From JAAUTS01 sp034440395 (lineage in GTDB: Bacteria > Verrucomicrobiota > Verrucomicrobiia > Methylacidiphilales > JAAUTS01): a DNA stretch of 64,000 nt. The stretch spans positions 1-64,000 of the forward strand of contig JAWXBW010000048.1 of assembly GCA_034440395.1 (NCBI GenBank), in the 5' to 3' direction. The translations under genes were made by a program, and so were the position numbers. Shown here piece by piece: positions 6,711 to 15,769 of the stretch; the first letter of the stretch is position 1, and the number at the start of each line of letters is the position of its first letter. The notes under the pieces were generated by a model that was given only the letters and a program-made list of their open reading frames with translations, searched no databases and was not told the origin of the DNA.

Positions 6711-8720
6711 ATGATTCTTCCGATTAACCAAATGGGTGGCGACCTCGAAAAACGGGTGCGCGCTATGTTTGGCCCGGGCGGGTTACTTTCTAAGGCTAAG
6801 AATTTTGAGCATCGGCCGCAGCAGCAGGAAATGGCAGCAGGTGTGGCGAGGGCTTTAGAACAGCGGCAACATCTCATCGTGGAGGCGGGGACGGGAGTGG
6901 GAAAAAGTTTAGCGTATCTCTTACCAGCAGTTCATTACGCAAGAGAGCAGGGGAAGAAGGCTCTCATCTCGACCCACACGATTAATTTACAGGAGCAACT
7001 TTTTTATAAGGATATTCCGCTGCTGGAAAAACTATTACCTTTTGAATTTAAGACGGCTCTGTTGAAAGGGCGTCAAAATTACATCTGCCCGCACCGCCTA
7101 GCTAAGGCCATGTCAAATGCGGGGGAGCTGTTTGTTAGTAGCGAACAGGCTGAATTGAAACGGATTTGGACCTGGATGCAGACGACAACGGACGGGACGC
7201 TGAGTGATTTCGATGTAGAGCCGGATTATAAGGTCTGGAGTCAAGTGTGCAGTGAAGCGCACCTTTGCACCTCGAAGACTTGTGGCAGTAATCCAAAATG
7301 TTTTTATCAACAGGCGCGCAAACGGATTATCGAGGCTGACGTGGTCATTTTAAATCATACGTTGTTCTTCACTTGCTTAGGCGGGATGGATGAGGAAACG
7401 GCGTCAGAGGAGGGCTACTTATTTCCGAATGATTTTTTAATTTTTGATGAGGCACACAATTTAGAATCCACCGCAGCACGGCATGTTGGGATTTCTATTT
7501 CCGCAAGCTCACTGCGCTATCAATTACAGAAATTGTTTCATCCCAGTACGCACAAGGGTTTGCTATCAATCCTGCGCAATACGGCAGCTCAACTTAAAGT
7601 AGTGGACGTTTATGAGGCTTCGGATGAATTTTTCTCGAAAGTGGAAGTGGCCTGCAAATTTAAGAACGGTGGGGAGTTTCGGGTGCGGCGTCCTGAGTTG
7701 GTTGTGGATACCTTAGCCCTCCCTTTAATGAACTTGCGCCAAGCCTTATTGGAAGCTTTAGATGGCTTGGAGGATGAGTCCCAACAAGCGGAACTGCGTG
7801 ATATGTGTCGACGTCTGGTGGCATGGCGTGATGATTTAAAAACGTTCCTCTCACAGGAGCGGGAAGATTATGTTTACTGGGTGGAGAGGACAGGGCGGGA
7901 TCGTGGTAGTTTGACCTTACAAGCAGCACCAGTGGATTTGGCGGAGGTTTTAAGATCATTTCTTTTCCGGCCTAATCACTCGGCCACACTGACTAGCGCT
8001 ACGTTGTCGGTTCATCAAGGTTTAGGTTATTTCCAAAAACGAATTGGAGCGGAGGAGGCAGAGAGTCTGCAATTAGATTCGCCCTTTGATTATCCAAATC
8101 AGATGAAAGTCTTTATACCAAAAAAGATGCCTGACCCGAAAGAACCTGATTACGAGCCTAGTTTAGAAAGATGGGTCAGGTATTTTACCACCCAAACCCA
8201 AGGACGTGCTTTGGTTTTATTTACGAGCTATGGGTTGATGCACAGACTGGCCAGCAAAATGCGCACGTGGTTTGAGGACCAGAGCATGACGTTTTTGGTG
8301 CAAGGCACAGGCATGTCGAGAAGCTTGTTAGTGGACTCGTTTAAATCTGGGGAGAAATCGGTGCTTTTTGGAACGGACAGTTTTTGGCAAGGGGTGGATA
8401 TTCCGGGAGAGTCGTTGACTAATGTGATCATCACGCGGCTTCCTTTTGCCGTGCCAGACCATCCCTTGGTGGAGGCGAAGCTAGAATGGATTGAGGAGCG
8501 TGGGGGAGATGCTTTTGCAGATTATTCCTTGCCTGAAGCAGTATTGAAATTTAGGCAAGGCGTAGGCAGATTGATCCGTACGGCTTCAGATAAAGGACAG
8601 ATTGCCGTGTTGGATAATCGTATTTTATCAAAGGGTTATGGGAAAACATTTATTTCAAAGTTACCCGAATGTCCCGTGGTTTTGTTGGAGGATACGGTTT
8701 TAGGGGAGTCTGTTGATTAA
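6711..8720 (+). CDS. dinG: DinG-type Fe-S DNA helicase
   Basis: 669 residues, an XPD-like superfamily 2 helicase (5'-3' unwinding of R-loops and forked DNA). Walker A is in EAGTGVGKS (residues 58-66) and the DEAH box at 246-249. Four cysteines C126, C186, C191 and C197 have the same 5- and 6-residue spacing as the Fe-S ligands of E. coli DinG (C194, C199, C205), so a 4Fe-4S cluster is expected. Motif VI is seen as FRQGVGRLIR. Its stop overlaps the convergent mutL stop by four bases. Confidence 0.9.
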   Translation: MILPINQMGGDLEKRVRAMFGPGGLLSKAKNFEHRPQQQEMAAGVARALEQRQHLIVEAGTGVGKSLAYLLPAVHYAREQGKKALISTHTINLQEQLFYKDIPLLEKLLPFEFKTALLKGRQNYICPHRLAKAMSNAGELFVSSEQAELKRIWTWMQTTTDGTLSDFDVEPDYKVWSQVCSEAHLCTSKTCGSNPKCFYQQARKRIIEADVVILNHTLFFTCLGGMDEETASEEGYLFPNDFLIFDEAHNLESTAARHVGISISASSLRYQLQKLFHPSTHKGLLSILRNTAAQLKVVDVYEASDEFFSKVEVACKFKNGGEFRVRRPELVVDTLALPLMNLRQALLEALDGLEDESQQAELRDMCRRLVAWRDDLKTFLSQEREDYVYWVERTGRDRGSLTLQAAPVDLAEVLRSFLFRPNHSATLTSATLSVHQGLGYFQKRIGAEEAESLQLDSPFDYPNQMKVFIPKKMPDPKEPDYEPSLERWVRYFTTQTQGRALVLFTSYGLMHRLASKMRTWFEDQSMTFLVQGTGMSRSLLVDSFKSGEKSVLFGTDSFWQGVDIPGESLTNVIITRLPFAVPDHPLVEAKLEWIEERGGDAFADYSLPEAVLKFRQGVGRLIRTASDKGQIAVLDNRILSKGYGKTFISKLPECPVVLLEDTVLGESVD

Positions 8721-10537
8721 ACAGCTCGCCCGAATTTTTTTTCTAATTCGTCGCGACTGAGTAAGATCATGGTGGGTCGGCCATGGGGGCAGGTGTAGGG
8801 CAGGTCGCACTTATGAAGATCGACGATGAGTTTTTCTAGCTCTGCGCGACCTAAGATGTCGTTGGCTTTAACGGCGTGCCGGCAGACGGTTTTAGCCACA
8901 ATTTCTTCACTAAGTTTTCGTTCCCGACGGGTTTCACCGCCTGCTTCCATTAAGTCAACCAGCATGGTGCGAAAAAAATCTTCAATATGTTGAGTTTTAA
9001 TCATGGGTGGCAGGGCATCAATCATGAAGGAGTTGCCTCCCAATGACGCAACTCCGAGACCGACGGCTTGGAGGCTGTCTAAGTTTTGGCGGAGGAAATC
9101 GGATTGAGTGGGAGGGAGTTGGAGGCTGATGGGAACGAGAAGGCCTTGACTGAGAATTTCTTCTTTCGCAACGCGTTCAAGCATTTGTTCAAAGAGCACA
9201 CGTTCGTGGGCTGCGTGTTGGTCGATGAGGACAATGCCGTTGAGACCTTCGGCTACGACATAAAGACCCAACATGAGGCCGATGATTTTTAAATCATGGT
9301 TTCGTTCATCAGGTAAGGGGATGTTACGTTCTGATTCTTGCCAACGGACAGCGGGTAAGAGCTCACGAGTAGGCGAGCCACTATCGAAAAACCCCGTTTG
9401 GCGTGGCTCAGGATTATTTTGGATGATGGGAGTAGGAAGCCCTGTCCACGATTGGGGTGGAAGTGGAGGGGTGGTATGAGCAAGGGAGGAGACTGGGCGC
9501 AAGGGTTGCGGTGAGCTTACTAAGCTTACTTCCAAAGCCTCATGGGTGCTGGCACGGAGGGCGTCTCGCACGGCGGCGGTGACAAAGCTGCGGACAAGGG
9601 AGTCGTCACGGAAACGCACCTCGCGCTTGGCAGGGTGGACGTTGACGTCGACTTGGGTGGGGTCGATTTCCAAAAAAAGAATGAGCACGGGGAACCGCCC
9701 ACGCATTAGGGTGTTATGGTAACCTTCCAGAACAGCGTAGTTGAGCGTTGCGTTTTGGACGGGACGGCCATTGACGTAGAGGTGATGTTCTTGTCTGTTT
9801 CCACGGCTGACTCCAGGTTGGCCGATGTAGCCGTAAAGGCGCATGGCAGAATCTTTTGTTTCCACTGGCAGCATGTGTTCCATCCAACTTTTCCCGAAAA
9901 TTTGGTGAAGACGTTGTGCAAAGTCGGAGGCAGCTGGGTAGCGAAAGCTCGTGTGGTCATCTTGGTTGAGACTGAAGCCAACTTCGGGTCGCGCAAGGAC
10001 AGCTAGCCTCACACATTGTTCAATGTGTGCCTTTTCCGTGTCGTCTGAACGGAGAAATTTACGGCGTCCCGGTGTGTGGAGAAAGAGGGAACGTATTTCT
10101 ACGGAGGTGCCAGGGGCGCAGCCAGCTTCTTTGACCGAGATGAGTTTGCCGCCGTCCATCACGATTTCAGTTCCGGCTAGAGCGACATGTTCACGGGTAA
10201 GGAGGCGGAAGCGGCAGACCGAGGCGATGCTAGGTAAAGCTTCACCACGGAAACCGAAGGTACCTATACTGAGTAAATCTTCTGCACTACGGATTTTACT
10301 GGTGGCATGTCGTTCTAGGCAAAGAAGGGCATCGTCGTAACTCATGCCTGAGCCGTTGTCACTCACTCGCATGAGGCCTTTACCACCGCGTTGGGATTCG
10401 ATGTCAATCTGGGTGGCTCCCGCGTCCAGCGCATTATCAACCAACTCTTTAATAACGGAAGCGGGGCGTTCAATGACTTCGCCGGCCGCAATGCGGTTGG
10501 CTACGGTTTCTTCAAGAAGATGAATCCGATTGGCCAT
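8717..10537 (-). CDS. mutL: DNA mismatch repair protein MutL (endonuclease type)
   Basis: 606 residues. The GHKL ATPase domain has ANRIAAGEVIERPASVIKEL, VSDNGSGM and GFRGEALPSI. A proline-rich linker follows (about 345-400). The C-terminal domain carries DQHAAHERVLFE, the DQHA(x)2E(x)4E endonuclease motif, plus CRHAVKA and CPHGRPT. It is therefore an endonuclease-type MutL as in most bacteria without MutH. It lies 21 bases downstream of parB on the same strand. Confidence 0.97.
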   Translation of the reverse strand: MANRIHLLEETVANRIAAGEVIERPASVIKELVDNALDAGATQIDIESQRGGKGLMRVSDNGSGMSYDDALLCLERHATSKIRSAEDLLSIGTFGFRGEALPSIASVCRFRLLTREHVALAGTEIVMDGGKLISVKEAGCAPGTSVEIRSLFLHTPGRRKFLRSDDTEKAHIEQCVRLAVLARPEVGFSLNQDDHTSFRYPAASDFAQRLHQIFGKSWMEHMLPVETKDSAMRLYGYIGQPGVSRGNRQEHHLYVNGRPVQNATLNYAVLEGYHNTLMRGRFPVLILFLEIDPTQVDVNVHPAKREVRFRDDSLVRSFVTAAVRDALRASTHEALEVSLVSSPQPLRPVSSLAHTTPPLPPQSWTGLPTPIIQNNPEPRQTGFFDSGSPTRELLPAVRWQESERNIPLPDERNHDLKIIGLMLGLYVVAEGLNGIVLIDQHAAHERVLFEQMLERVAKEEILSQGLLVPISLQLPPTQSDFLRQNLDSLQAVGLGVASLGGNSFMIDALPPMIKTQHIEDFFRTMLVDLMEAGGETRRERKLSEEIVAKTVCRHAVKANDILGRAELEKLIVDLHKCDLPYTCPHGRPTMILLSRDELEKKFGRAV

Positions 10538-10558
10538 TATTATAAGTGCTAAGAGAAA

Positions 10559-11449
10559 TTAGTCACCACGGTAACCTAGAACAGAAAGAATGCGTTCTAG
10601 ATCGGCTGGATTATAGTAATCAATTGCGAGATGACCTTTAGAGGGAGTTCCAACAAGTTTTATCTTAGTGCCGAGAAGTCGTTGGAGGCGTAGCTCTAGA
10701 TCGCGCCAATCTGCTGTTGCACCCTTTTTATTTATTTTCTTGGAAGAGGCGACCGAGCTAGTGCGGGATTCGTCGAGCTCGCGGATGAATTTTTCCGTGT
10801 TGCGGACGGAGAGATCTCGTTTAATGATCTCAAGGGCTACGGCATTTTGCTGAGTGTGGTTGCTAAGAGCTAAAAGAACCTTTGCATGACCGACACTAAG
10901 TTGGCGGTGGCGGACAAGTTCTTTAACATCGAGAGCTAGCGTGGTGAGGCGCAGGGCATTGGCTACGGTAGCGCGATTCCGACCAACTTTTTGGGCGATT
11001 TGCTCTTGGGTGAGTTGGAAACGCGCGGCGAGGAGGGCATAGCCGTCAGCTTCTTCGATGGGATTGAGGTCAGAGCGTTGAAGGTTTTCCACCATGGCCA
11101 GCTCGAGCACTTCCATGTCTCCAGCTTGGCGTAGGATGACGGGAACCTCGGTGAGGCCAGCTAGGCGTGAGGCGCGCCAGCGACGTTCACCGGCGATGAG
11201 TTCAAATTTGTCACCGACTTTACGCACGATGAGTGGCTGGATAACGCCGTGCTCTAGGATCGAGGCGACTAAGTCAGAGAGGTCTTGTTCAGAGAATGTT
11301 TTACGAGGCTGAAAGGGACTGACTACGATGCGGTCGAGATGGATGTGGTGAACTTTTTCTCCAGAGCTGAATTCTGGTAAAGTCACTGAAACAGTGGTGT
11401 TACCGCCGATGAGAGCTCCTAGACCTTTACCCAAAGCGTTACGTGCCAT
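10559..11449 (-). CDS. parB: ParB-type chromosome partition protein
   Basis: 296 residues. The N-terminal GKGLGALIGG, the CTPase/clamp region with GERRWRASRLAGL, and the helix-turn-helix LTQEQIAQKVGRNRATVANALRL are all typical of chromosomal ParB/Spo0J. The C-terminal dimerisation domain follows a Ser/Lys-rich linker (about 220-232). ParB loads at parS sites and spreads as a clamp. No parA (soj) gene is adjacent in this window, although parA-parB is the usual arrangement; mutL follows instead. Confidence 0.93.
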   Translation of the reverse strand: MARNALGKGLGALIGGNTTVSVTLPEFSSGEKVHHIHLDRIVVSPFQPRKTFSEQDLSDLVASILEHGVIQPLIVRKVGDKFELIAGERRWRASRLAGLTEVPVILRQAGDMEVLELAMVENLQRSDLNPIEEADGYALLAARFQLTQEQIAQKVGRNRATVANALRLTTLALDVKELVRHRQLSVGHAKVLLALSNHTQQNAVALEIIKRDLSVRNTEKFIRELDESRTSSVASSKKINKKGATADWRDLELRLQRLLGTKIKLVGTPSKGHLAIDYYNPADLERILSVLGYRGD

Positions 11450-11566
11450 AAGGAAACAAGGTAGGTATGGAAAAGGTCTTGGTCAATCGGGGATTAGGCC
11501 ATTTACTTAGGTGTTCTAAGTTTAAGCGCTTGGAACGGATTTAGCAAAGTGTGAACTGAGGAGAGG

Positions 11567-11818
11567 CTAAGTTTCTAAAATTTTCGTGACAGCGGACAAT
11601 ACCTTCCAAGCTCTGATTTTACCTTTATCTTTGCTTTTAAAGCGTTTCACGATCCAAAGGCTATCCGTTTTATCAGAAACTTTAAAACACCCGTTCACGG
11701 TGGTCTCGATAAGTTCTCGCACCCACGTCACTCTCCATTTTTCATCGCCTTGATTCCAAGGGACGTATATGGGTTCAGATGGTTTGGGAGGATCGCATAC
11801 AGTTGAGGAATCGGTCAT
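11567..11818 (-). CDS. Hypothetical small protein
   Basis: An 83-residue frame rich in Trp, Lys and Asp, with YVPWNQGDEKWRVTWVRELIETT and DSLWIVKRFKSKDKGKIRAW. It looks like natural protein, with alternating strand-like segments and no signal peptide or membrane segment. I do not recognise a family. It lies in the gap between parB and the Spy-like gene, on the same strand as both, with more than 100 bases on either side. Confidence 0.5.
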   Translation of the reverse strand: MTDSSTVCDPPKPSEPIYVPWNQGDEKWRVTWVRELIETTVNGCFKVSDKTDSLWIVKRFKSKDKGKIRAWKVLSAVTKILET

Positions 11819-11933
11819 TTAATGTAATCTAGCCGATGACGGGGATTCGTCTAGCATGGACTAAATAATTATTTCCAAATACTTGTTTCAAAGTATCAAG
11901 CGAGGGTTTGACCATGCCTGTTGCTAAAACGAC

Positions 11934-12344
11934 TTAAGACTTATTCTTAATTTTTTCTTTGTGAGCTTTTTTCATTTCTTCACGTTTGGCTTTTTGTGCA
12001 GGAGTTAATAAGGCGTTGATCTTTTCATCGGAAGATTTACGCAAGGCTTGCCTCTCTGCTTTACGAGCTTCTTTGCTTAAGGACTTATTTTGACGAAGAG
12101 CCTGCATGGCGGCGAGGTTTTGTTTCTTGGTTTCCGTCATTTTAGTCTGTTGCGCAGGGGAAAGTCCCAGGGCTTTATCCATTTGTTCAGCATGGCTCTT
12201 CATTTTTTCCAGCTTTTCTCTTTTGGCTGATTCTGAGGCTGGTTGTTTAGGTGCGGGAGGCTGAGGAGTTTCTGCTTTAAGAAGGTTGAGGGGCAGGACG
12301 CTAAGGCTTAGGGCTAGTAGAGTAATAGTGGATGTTTTTTTCAT
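11934..12344 (-). CDS. Periplasmic Spy/CpxP-like helical protein
   Basis: 136 residues with a signal peptide (MKKTSTITLLALSLSVLPLNLLKA) and a proline-rich spacer (QPPAPKQPA). Then comes a Lys/Ala-rich helical domain with LSPAQQTKMTETKKQ and LLTPAQKAKREEMKK, which are the LTxxQ-type repeats of the Spy/CpxP superfamily. Those proteins are envelope-stress chaperones or sensors. Function here is inferred only from the motif. Divergent from the pilin-like gene at 12462. Confidence 0.7.
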   Translation of the reverse strand: MKKTSTITLLALSLSVLPLNLLKAETPQPPAPKQPASESAKREKLEKMKSHAEQMDKALGLSPAQQTKMTETKKQNLAAMQALRQNKSLSKEARKAERQALRKSSDEKINALLTPAQKAKREEMKKAHKEKIKNKS

Positions 12345-12461
12345 GTATATTTATTGATTGTTTTATTGGTTGCTACACACATTGAACATGATGCTTTAAA
12401 AATAGTTGCGCAGAAAAATTATTTATTGGGTTTGATTGAGCTAGGTGATAATTTCGGGGGA

Positions 12462-12659
12462 ATGAGACGGATCATAAAGGTCACGACTAAATCTAAGGCG
12501 AAGACTACACTTTCTTCACGCCAGGGATTTAATCGGGTGGAGCTTGTTATCGCCCTAATGCTTTTTATTCTAGTGGTTTTAGTGGCGGCTCCTGTGGGTT
12601 ATTTTTATTACACGAAGGCGCACCGACAATCAGACACAATTAAGAATTGGGGGAACTAA
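12462..12659 (+). CDS. Short prepilin-like protein
   Basis: A 65-residue protein from the ATG at 12462, preceded by a purine-rich CGGGGGA; the frame is open further upstream but the early part does not look coding. A basic leader ends in RQG, followed by FNRVELVIALMLFILVVLVAAPVGYFYY. This is the type III (prepilin) signal: cleavage after Gly, Phe+1, Glu+5, then a hydrophobic helix. The mature part is only ~40 residues, far shorter than a normal pilin, and no pilus assembly genes are nearby. It may be a minor pseudopilin or a remnant. Confidence 0.55.
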   Translation: MRRIIKVTTKSKAKTTLSSRQGFNRVELVIALMLFILVVLVAAPVGYFYYTKAHRQSDTIKNWGN

Positions 12660-12685
12660 GGCAGGTGTAACAGAACCTGGAGGAC

Positions 12686-13327
12686 TCATGGGACTTGAGG
12701 CTTGGGATTTTCTTGAATGAGTGGATATTTTTTCCAGTGGGTGATGTCGTAATGCCACCATTCATCTGGCACGCCACTGAAGCCAGCGGCGAACATGGCT
12801 TTTCGCAGGATGATTCCGTGCTTGCGGGGAAGGGGGGGCAGGTCAGAGAAATCGTGATTGGCGCGGTCGGTAAACTCATCAAAGTTAGAAGGCATTTCGA
12901 CGAGGCGCCCGCTGAGGGTGGCTAGGGTTAAGTCAACGGTGGTGCCGCGGGTGTGGCGCGAGCCTTTTTTAGGCGAAGCTAGGAATTTTGAGTTAGGAAA
13001 TGCTTCCCAAAGCTTTTGTTGAGCCCAGGCGGGGCGGTAGGCGTCGAGGATGACAATTTGGAAACCTTGACGGCGGAGATCTTTTTGGGCAAGGCGAAGT
13101 CGTTTGATCGTTTCTGGGCGCAACCAAGCTAAGCCATTAGGGTAGATGATTTTTTTGGTAAAATTGTTGGAGGTGGCGTAGCGCATATCGATCAGGAGGT
13201 CGGGCATTTCTAAATCGAGGCGGCGCAGTTCGGGAGAGGGTGACTGGGATTCAGGATTTGTTTGGGCGTAAAGGGATTGGCTGAAAAAAAGCAGCATCAA
13301 GCAAAGAGGGAGGGACAGAAAGTGCAT
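12686..13327 (-). CDS. D-alanyl-D-alanine dipeptidase (VanX/DdpX type)
   Basis: 213 residues from the ATG at 13327, which is followed directly by a signal peptide (MHFLSLPLCLMLLFFSQSLYA); an earlier start would add 11 residues. M15D zinc peptidase motifs are clear: SRHTRGTTVDLTL (SxHxxGxxxD zinc ligands His and Asp), DAYRP, and DEWWHYD (catalytic Glu plus zinc-binding His). The enzyme hydrolyses D-Ala-D-Ala. Export and an isolated location suggest peptidoglycan dipeptide recycling rather than vancomycin resistance, since no vanH/vanA genes are nearby. Confidence 0.9.
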   Translation of the reverse strand: MHFLSLPLCLMLLFFSQSLYAQTNPESQSPSPELRRLDLEMPDLLIDMRYATSNNFTKKIIYPNGLAWLRPETIKRLRLAQKDLRRQGFQIVILDAYRPAWAQQKLWEAFPNSKFLASPKKGSRHTRGTTVDLTLATLSGRLVEMPSNFDEFTDRANHDFSDLPPLPRKHGIILRKAMFAAGFSGVPDEWWHYDITHWKKYPLIQENPKPQVP

Positions 13328-13400
13328 CTCTGTTTTTCGGGAGTTTTTGAAGAAAGGCAAGCACGGAACTGTGGGTTTAGGTTTAAAAGATTGGTAGGGC

Positions 13401-13429
13401 TTGACGTGCTGATGGTGAGGCGAGACTAT
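13401..13429 (+). promoter_or_regulatory. Sigma-70 type promoter before exonuclease gene
   Basis: TTGACG (13401-13406) and GACTAT (13424-13429) are spaced by 17 bases. The predicted start of transcription is within a few bases of the ATG at 13438, again implying a very short or absent leader. Confidence 0.45.
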
Positions 13430-13437
13430 CGGAGCTG

Positions 13438-14082
13438 ATGGACGAAAATACTAGTATCGAAGCAGTGGCCACGGACACTCTAGCTATATCAAGGGAGGAG
13501 CTTAATTTGCTGCCTTTATTACGTTATCAAGGGCCGATTGAGATTATCCAAAATGAACAAGAGTTGGCTGCAGTTTTAGTGGAAATACTATCGGAACCGA
13601 TTTTGGGTTTTGATACGGAGACGAGGCCTAGTTTCCGTAAGGGTCAGAATTATCTTCCTTCGCTGGTACAGATAGCGACGAGGCATTGCGTTTTTTTGGT
13701 GCAAATTCCAGATGGCATCATGACGGAGACTTTAGCGCGTATTCTGGAGTGGCCGGGTTCGACTAAAACGGGTATTGCGCTGCATCAAGATATGTCGCAG
13801 TTGCAGCAGTTAGGTGAGTTTGCGGATCAATCTGTGTTAGATCTTTCTCGGGTGGCTACACGTTTAGGTTTTAAGACGACGGGGCTGCGTAATCTAGCTG
13901 GAATACTGTTGAAGGGTAGGATCACCAAAGGTGCCCAAGTGACGGACTGGAGTAAGTTGCGGTTGACGGATGCTCAGATTAATTATGCCGCTACGGATGC
14001 CTGGGTGAGCCGCGAATTGTATTTTGCTCTGAAGCAGTTACCGGGAGCTGAGGCGGAAATTGAGGCTCTAGTTAAGCGTTGA
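13438..14082 (+). CDS. DEDDy 3'-5' exonuclease (RNase D / WRN-like)
   Basis: 214 residues forming a single exonuclease domain. ILGFDTETRP carries the first Asp-Glu pair (ExoI), ALHQDMSQL and SVLDLSRVA the ExoII Asp region, and NYAATDAWVSREL the ExoIII YxxxD motif. There is no HRDC domain, so it resembles stand-alone WRN-exonuclease-like proteins rather than full RNase D. Substrate (RNA or DNA) cannot be told. It overlaps the convergent hybrid kinase by 15 bases. Confidence 0.88.
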   Translation: MDENTSIEAVATDTLAISREELNLLPLLRYQGPIEIIQNEQELAAVLVEILSEPILGFDTETRPSFRKGQNYLPSLVQIATRHCVFLVQIPDGIMTETLARILEWPGSTKTGIALHQDMSQLQQLGEFADQSVLDLSRVATRLGFKTTGLRNLAGILLKGRITKGAQVTDWSKLRLTDAQINYAATDAWVSRELYFALKQLPGAEAEIEALVKR

Positions 14083-15681
14083 TGTCAGGGATGTTTTTAG
14101 AACTTCACTGAGCCGTTCACGGTTGTAAGGTTTAGCGATGGCGGCGGTAAAGCCGAAGGGTCTGGGATCTTGCATAACGGGCTGGTCGATGTAACCGCTG
14201 GAGGCGATAGCGACTATGTTCGGATCCATTTTTTTCAGGGTATGAACAGCGGCGGCACCACCGACTCCGCGAGGAATTATAAGATCCATGATAACCGCAT
14301 CGTAAGTCCAACCGTCAGCTAAAGCTTGGCCGTAGAGGTCGATCACTTCTTTACCGTCTTTAGCTACGGTGACATCGTAGCCTAGCTGTTTAAGCAATGT
14401 ACCTACGAATTTTCTTACAAGTTCTTCATCGTCCATGAAAAGTACTTTTTTAGGTCCTGTAAAATGTGGTTTTGGTTTTGATTCTTGTGTGGGTACAGCG
14501 GATTTTTCGTAGGGAATATAAAGGCGGACTTTGGTGCCGTCATTGAGTTTTGAATCAATAAGGATTGTTCCGTTATGACGTGATAAAACAGAAAGGGCAG
14601 AAGTAAGTCCTAATCCAGCTTGACCTGTTTTAGTGCTAAAATAAGGTTCGAATACACGATCAATTGCCCCTGGGGCTACTCCAGGTCCTTCATCTTCTAT
14701 AAGGATGCATAGGTAGTGGCCAGGAGCGAGCTGTGGAGGCTTACTTTCAGAATTAAGGTCGAACAGAATGCGTGAGACTGACACAGTGAGGATGCCTGAG
14801 TTTTGCATCGACTCCAAAGCGTTATTAATGACAGCTTTAAGGGCGGCGGCGAACGTGGTGGGGTTGATGATGACGGGTTCTAAAGCAGGAGGAATTGAAA
14901 TTTGTTTTTTGGTAGAGCTCCGTGCAAGAGTAGAATGGATTACCTCGGTTAAGAGTGGTTCTAGTTCTGTTGAGACCATATTTATCTGGCCTTCGTCCAT
15001 GCCTAGGCTTAGGAGCCGCGCCACCACTTGCTGGGCTTGGCGCGTGGTTTGATCGGCTCGGTCGAGGTGAGCTGCAGGGCTAGTTCCAGAAAGTTCAGCA
15101 CTTTGCGCAGCATTAATGTGTGCGATGAGATTTTCTAAGATGTTTTTAAATTCATGACCAACTCCTGAGGCCATGGAGGATACGACTTCAATTTTTTTTG
15201 CCTTGATTCGCTCTTCATCCATTTTTTTTCTAGCGGTGATATCATGAGCCACTAAGACAATGCATTCGACAGCGCCATCTTCATTTGTCACCACACGTGC
15301 TTGAGATTCGAGATTTATCCAATGGCCTTGTCTGTGGCGCATACGATATTCGACTTTACGTCCGACGCCCGTAAGGAGAGATTCTTGGAAGACTTGTTGC
15401 ACGAGGGGTAGGTCATCTGGGTGAACTTCATCGAGAGAGTAGGTTCCTTCCAAGCTTTCTGGCTTATAACCCAGAGTGGTGAGGTAGGCGTGATTATTCC
15501 ACAGCCGCGTGCCATCAGGTTGCACGATAGCAAGAAGATCAACGACATTGTCGGTGATCAGTTTAAAAAGTTTCTCAACTTTAGCAACTGAGACATGTTC
15601 CTGCTGGAGTTTAGTTAGTTCAGCGAGCAACTGGGAAGAATCTCCCGATGTTACGGTCTCGCTCAGATCATGAGTTTGCAT
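14068..15681 (-). CDS. Soluble PAS hybrid histidine kinase with receiver
   Basis: 537 residues from the ATG at 15681; a TTG nine codons earlier is possible. No membrane segment is seen. Order: short coiled N-terminus, PAS/PAC domain (about 45-165, with LAIVQPDGTRLWNNHAYL), HisKA with ASGVGHEFKNILENLI (phospho-acceptor His), HATPase with NNALESMQNSG, EDEGPGVAPG and GQAGLGLTSAL, then a receiver domain with FMDDEE, the phospho-acceptor Asp in VIMDLIIPRG and Lys in AKPY. It is a cytoplasmic sensor with no partner regulator next to it. Confidence 0.9.
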   Translation of the reverse strand: MQTHDLSETVTSGDSSQLLAELTKLQQEHVSVAKVEKLFKLITDNVVDLLAIVQPDGTRLWNNHAYLTTLGYKPESLEGTYSLDEVHPDDLPLVQQVFQESLLTGVGRKVEYRMRHRQGHWINLESQARVVTNEDGAVECIVLVAHDITARKKMDEERIKAKKIEVVSSMASGVGHEFKNILENLIAHINAAQSAELSGTSPAAHLDRADQTTRQAQQVVARLLSLGMDEGQINMVSTELEPLLTEVIHSTLARSSTKKQISIPPALEPVIINPTTFAAALKAVINNALESMQNSGILTVSVSRILFDLNSESKPPQLAPGHYLCILIEDEGPGVAPGAIDRVFEPYFSTKTGQAGLGLTSALSVLSRHNGTILIDSKLNDGTKVRLYIPYEKSAVPTQESKPKPHFTGPKKVLFMDDEELVRKFVGTLLKQLGYDVTVAKDGKEVIDLYGQALADGWTYDAVIMDLIIPRGVGGAAAVHTLKKMDPNIVAIASSGYIDQPVMQDPRPFGFTAAIAKPYNRERLSEVLKTSLTSTLN

Positions 15682-15769
15682 TATTTGTAAGTAATAGACT
15701 TGCAGCAATATACATGCCGAAAAAACAAAAGTATAACAAATAGCGAAATAATTTAATCTAGCTTGGTGT

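Noticed and set aside
9951..10340. Long plus-strand frame inside mutL
   Set aside because: Arg/Ser-rich composition typical of an antisense shadow; mutL on the other strand is intact.
11641..11660. Possible parS half-site (GTTTCACG) near parB
   Set aside because: Only one half matches the parS palindrome; it lies inside a small coding frame.
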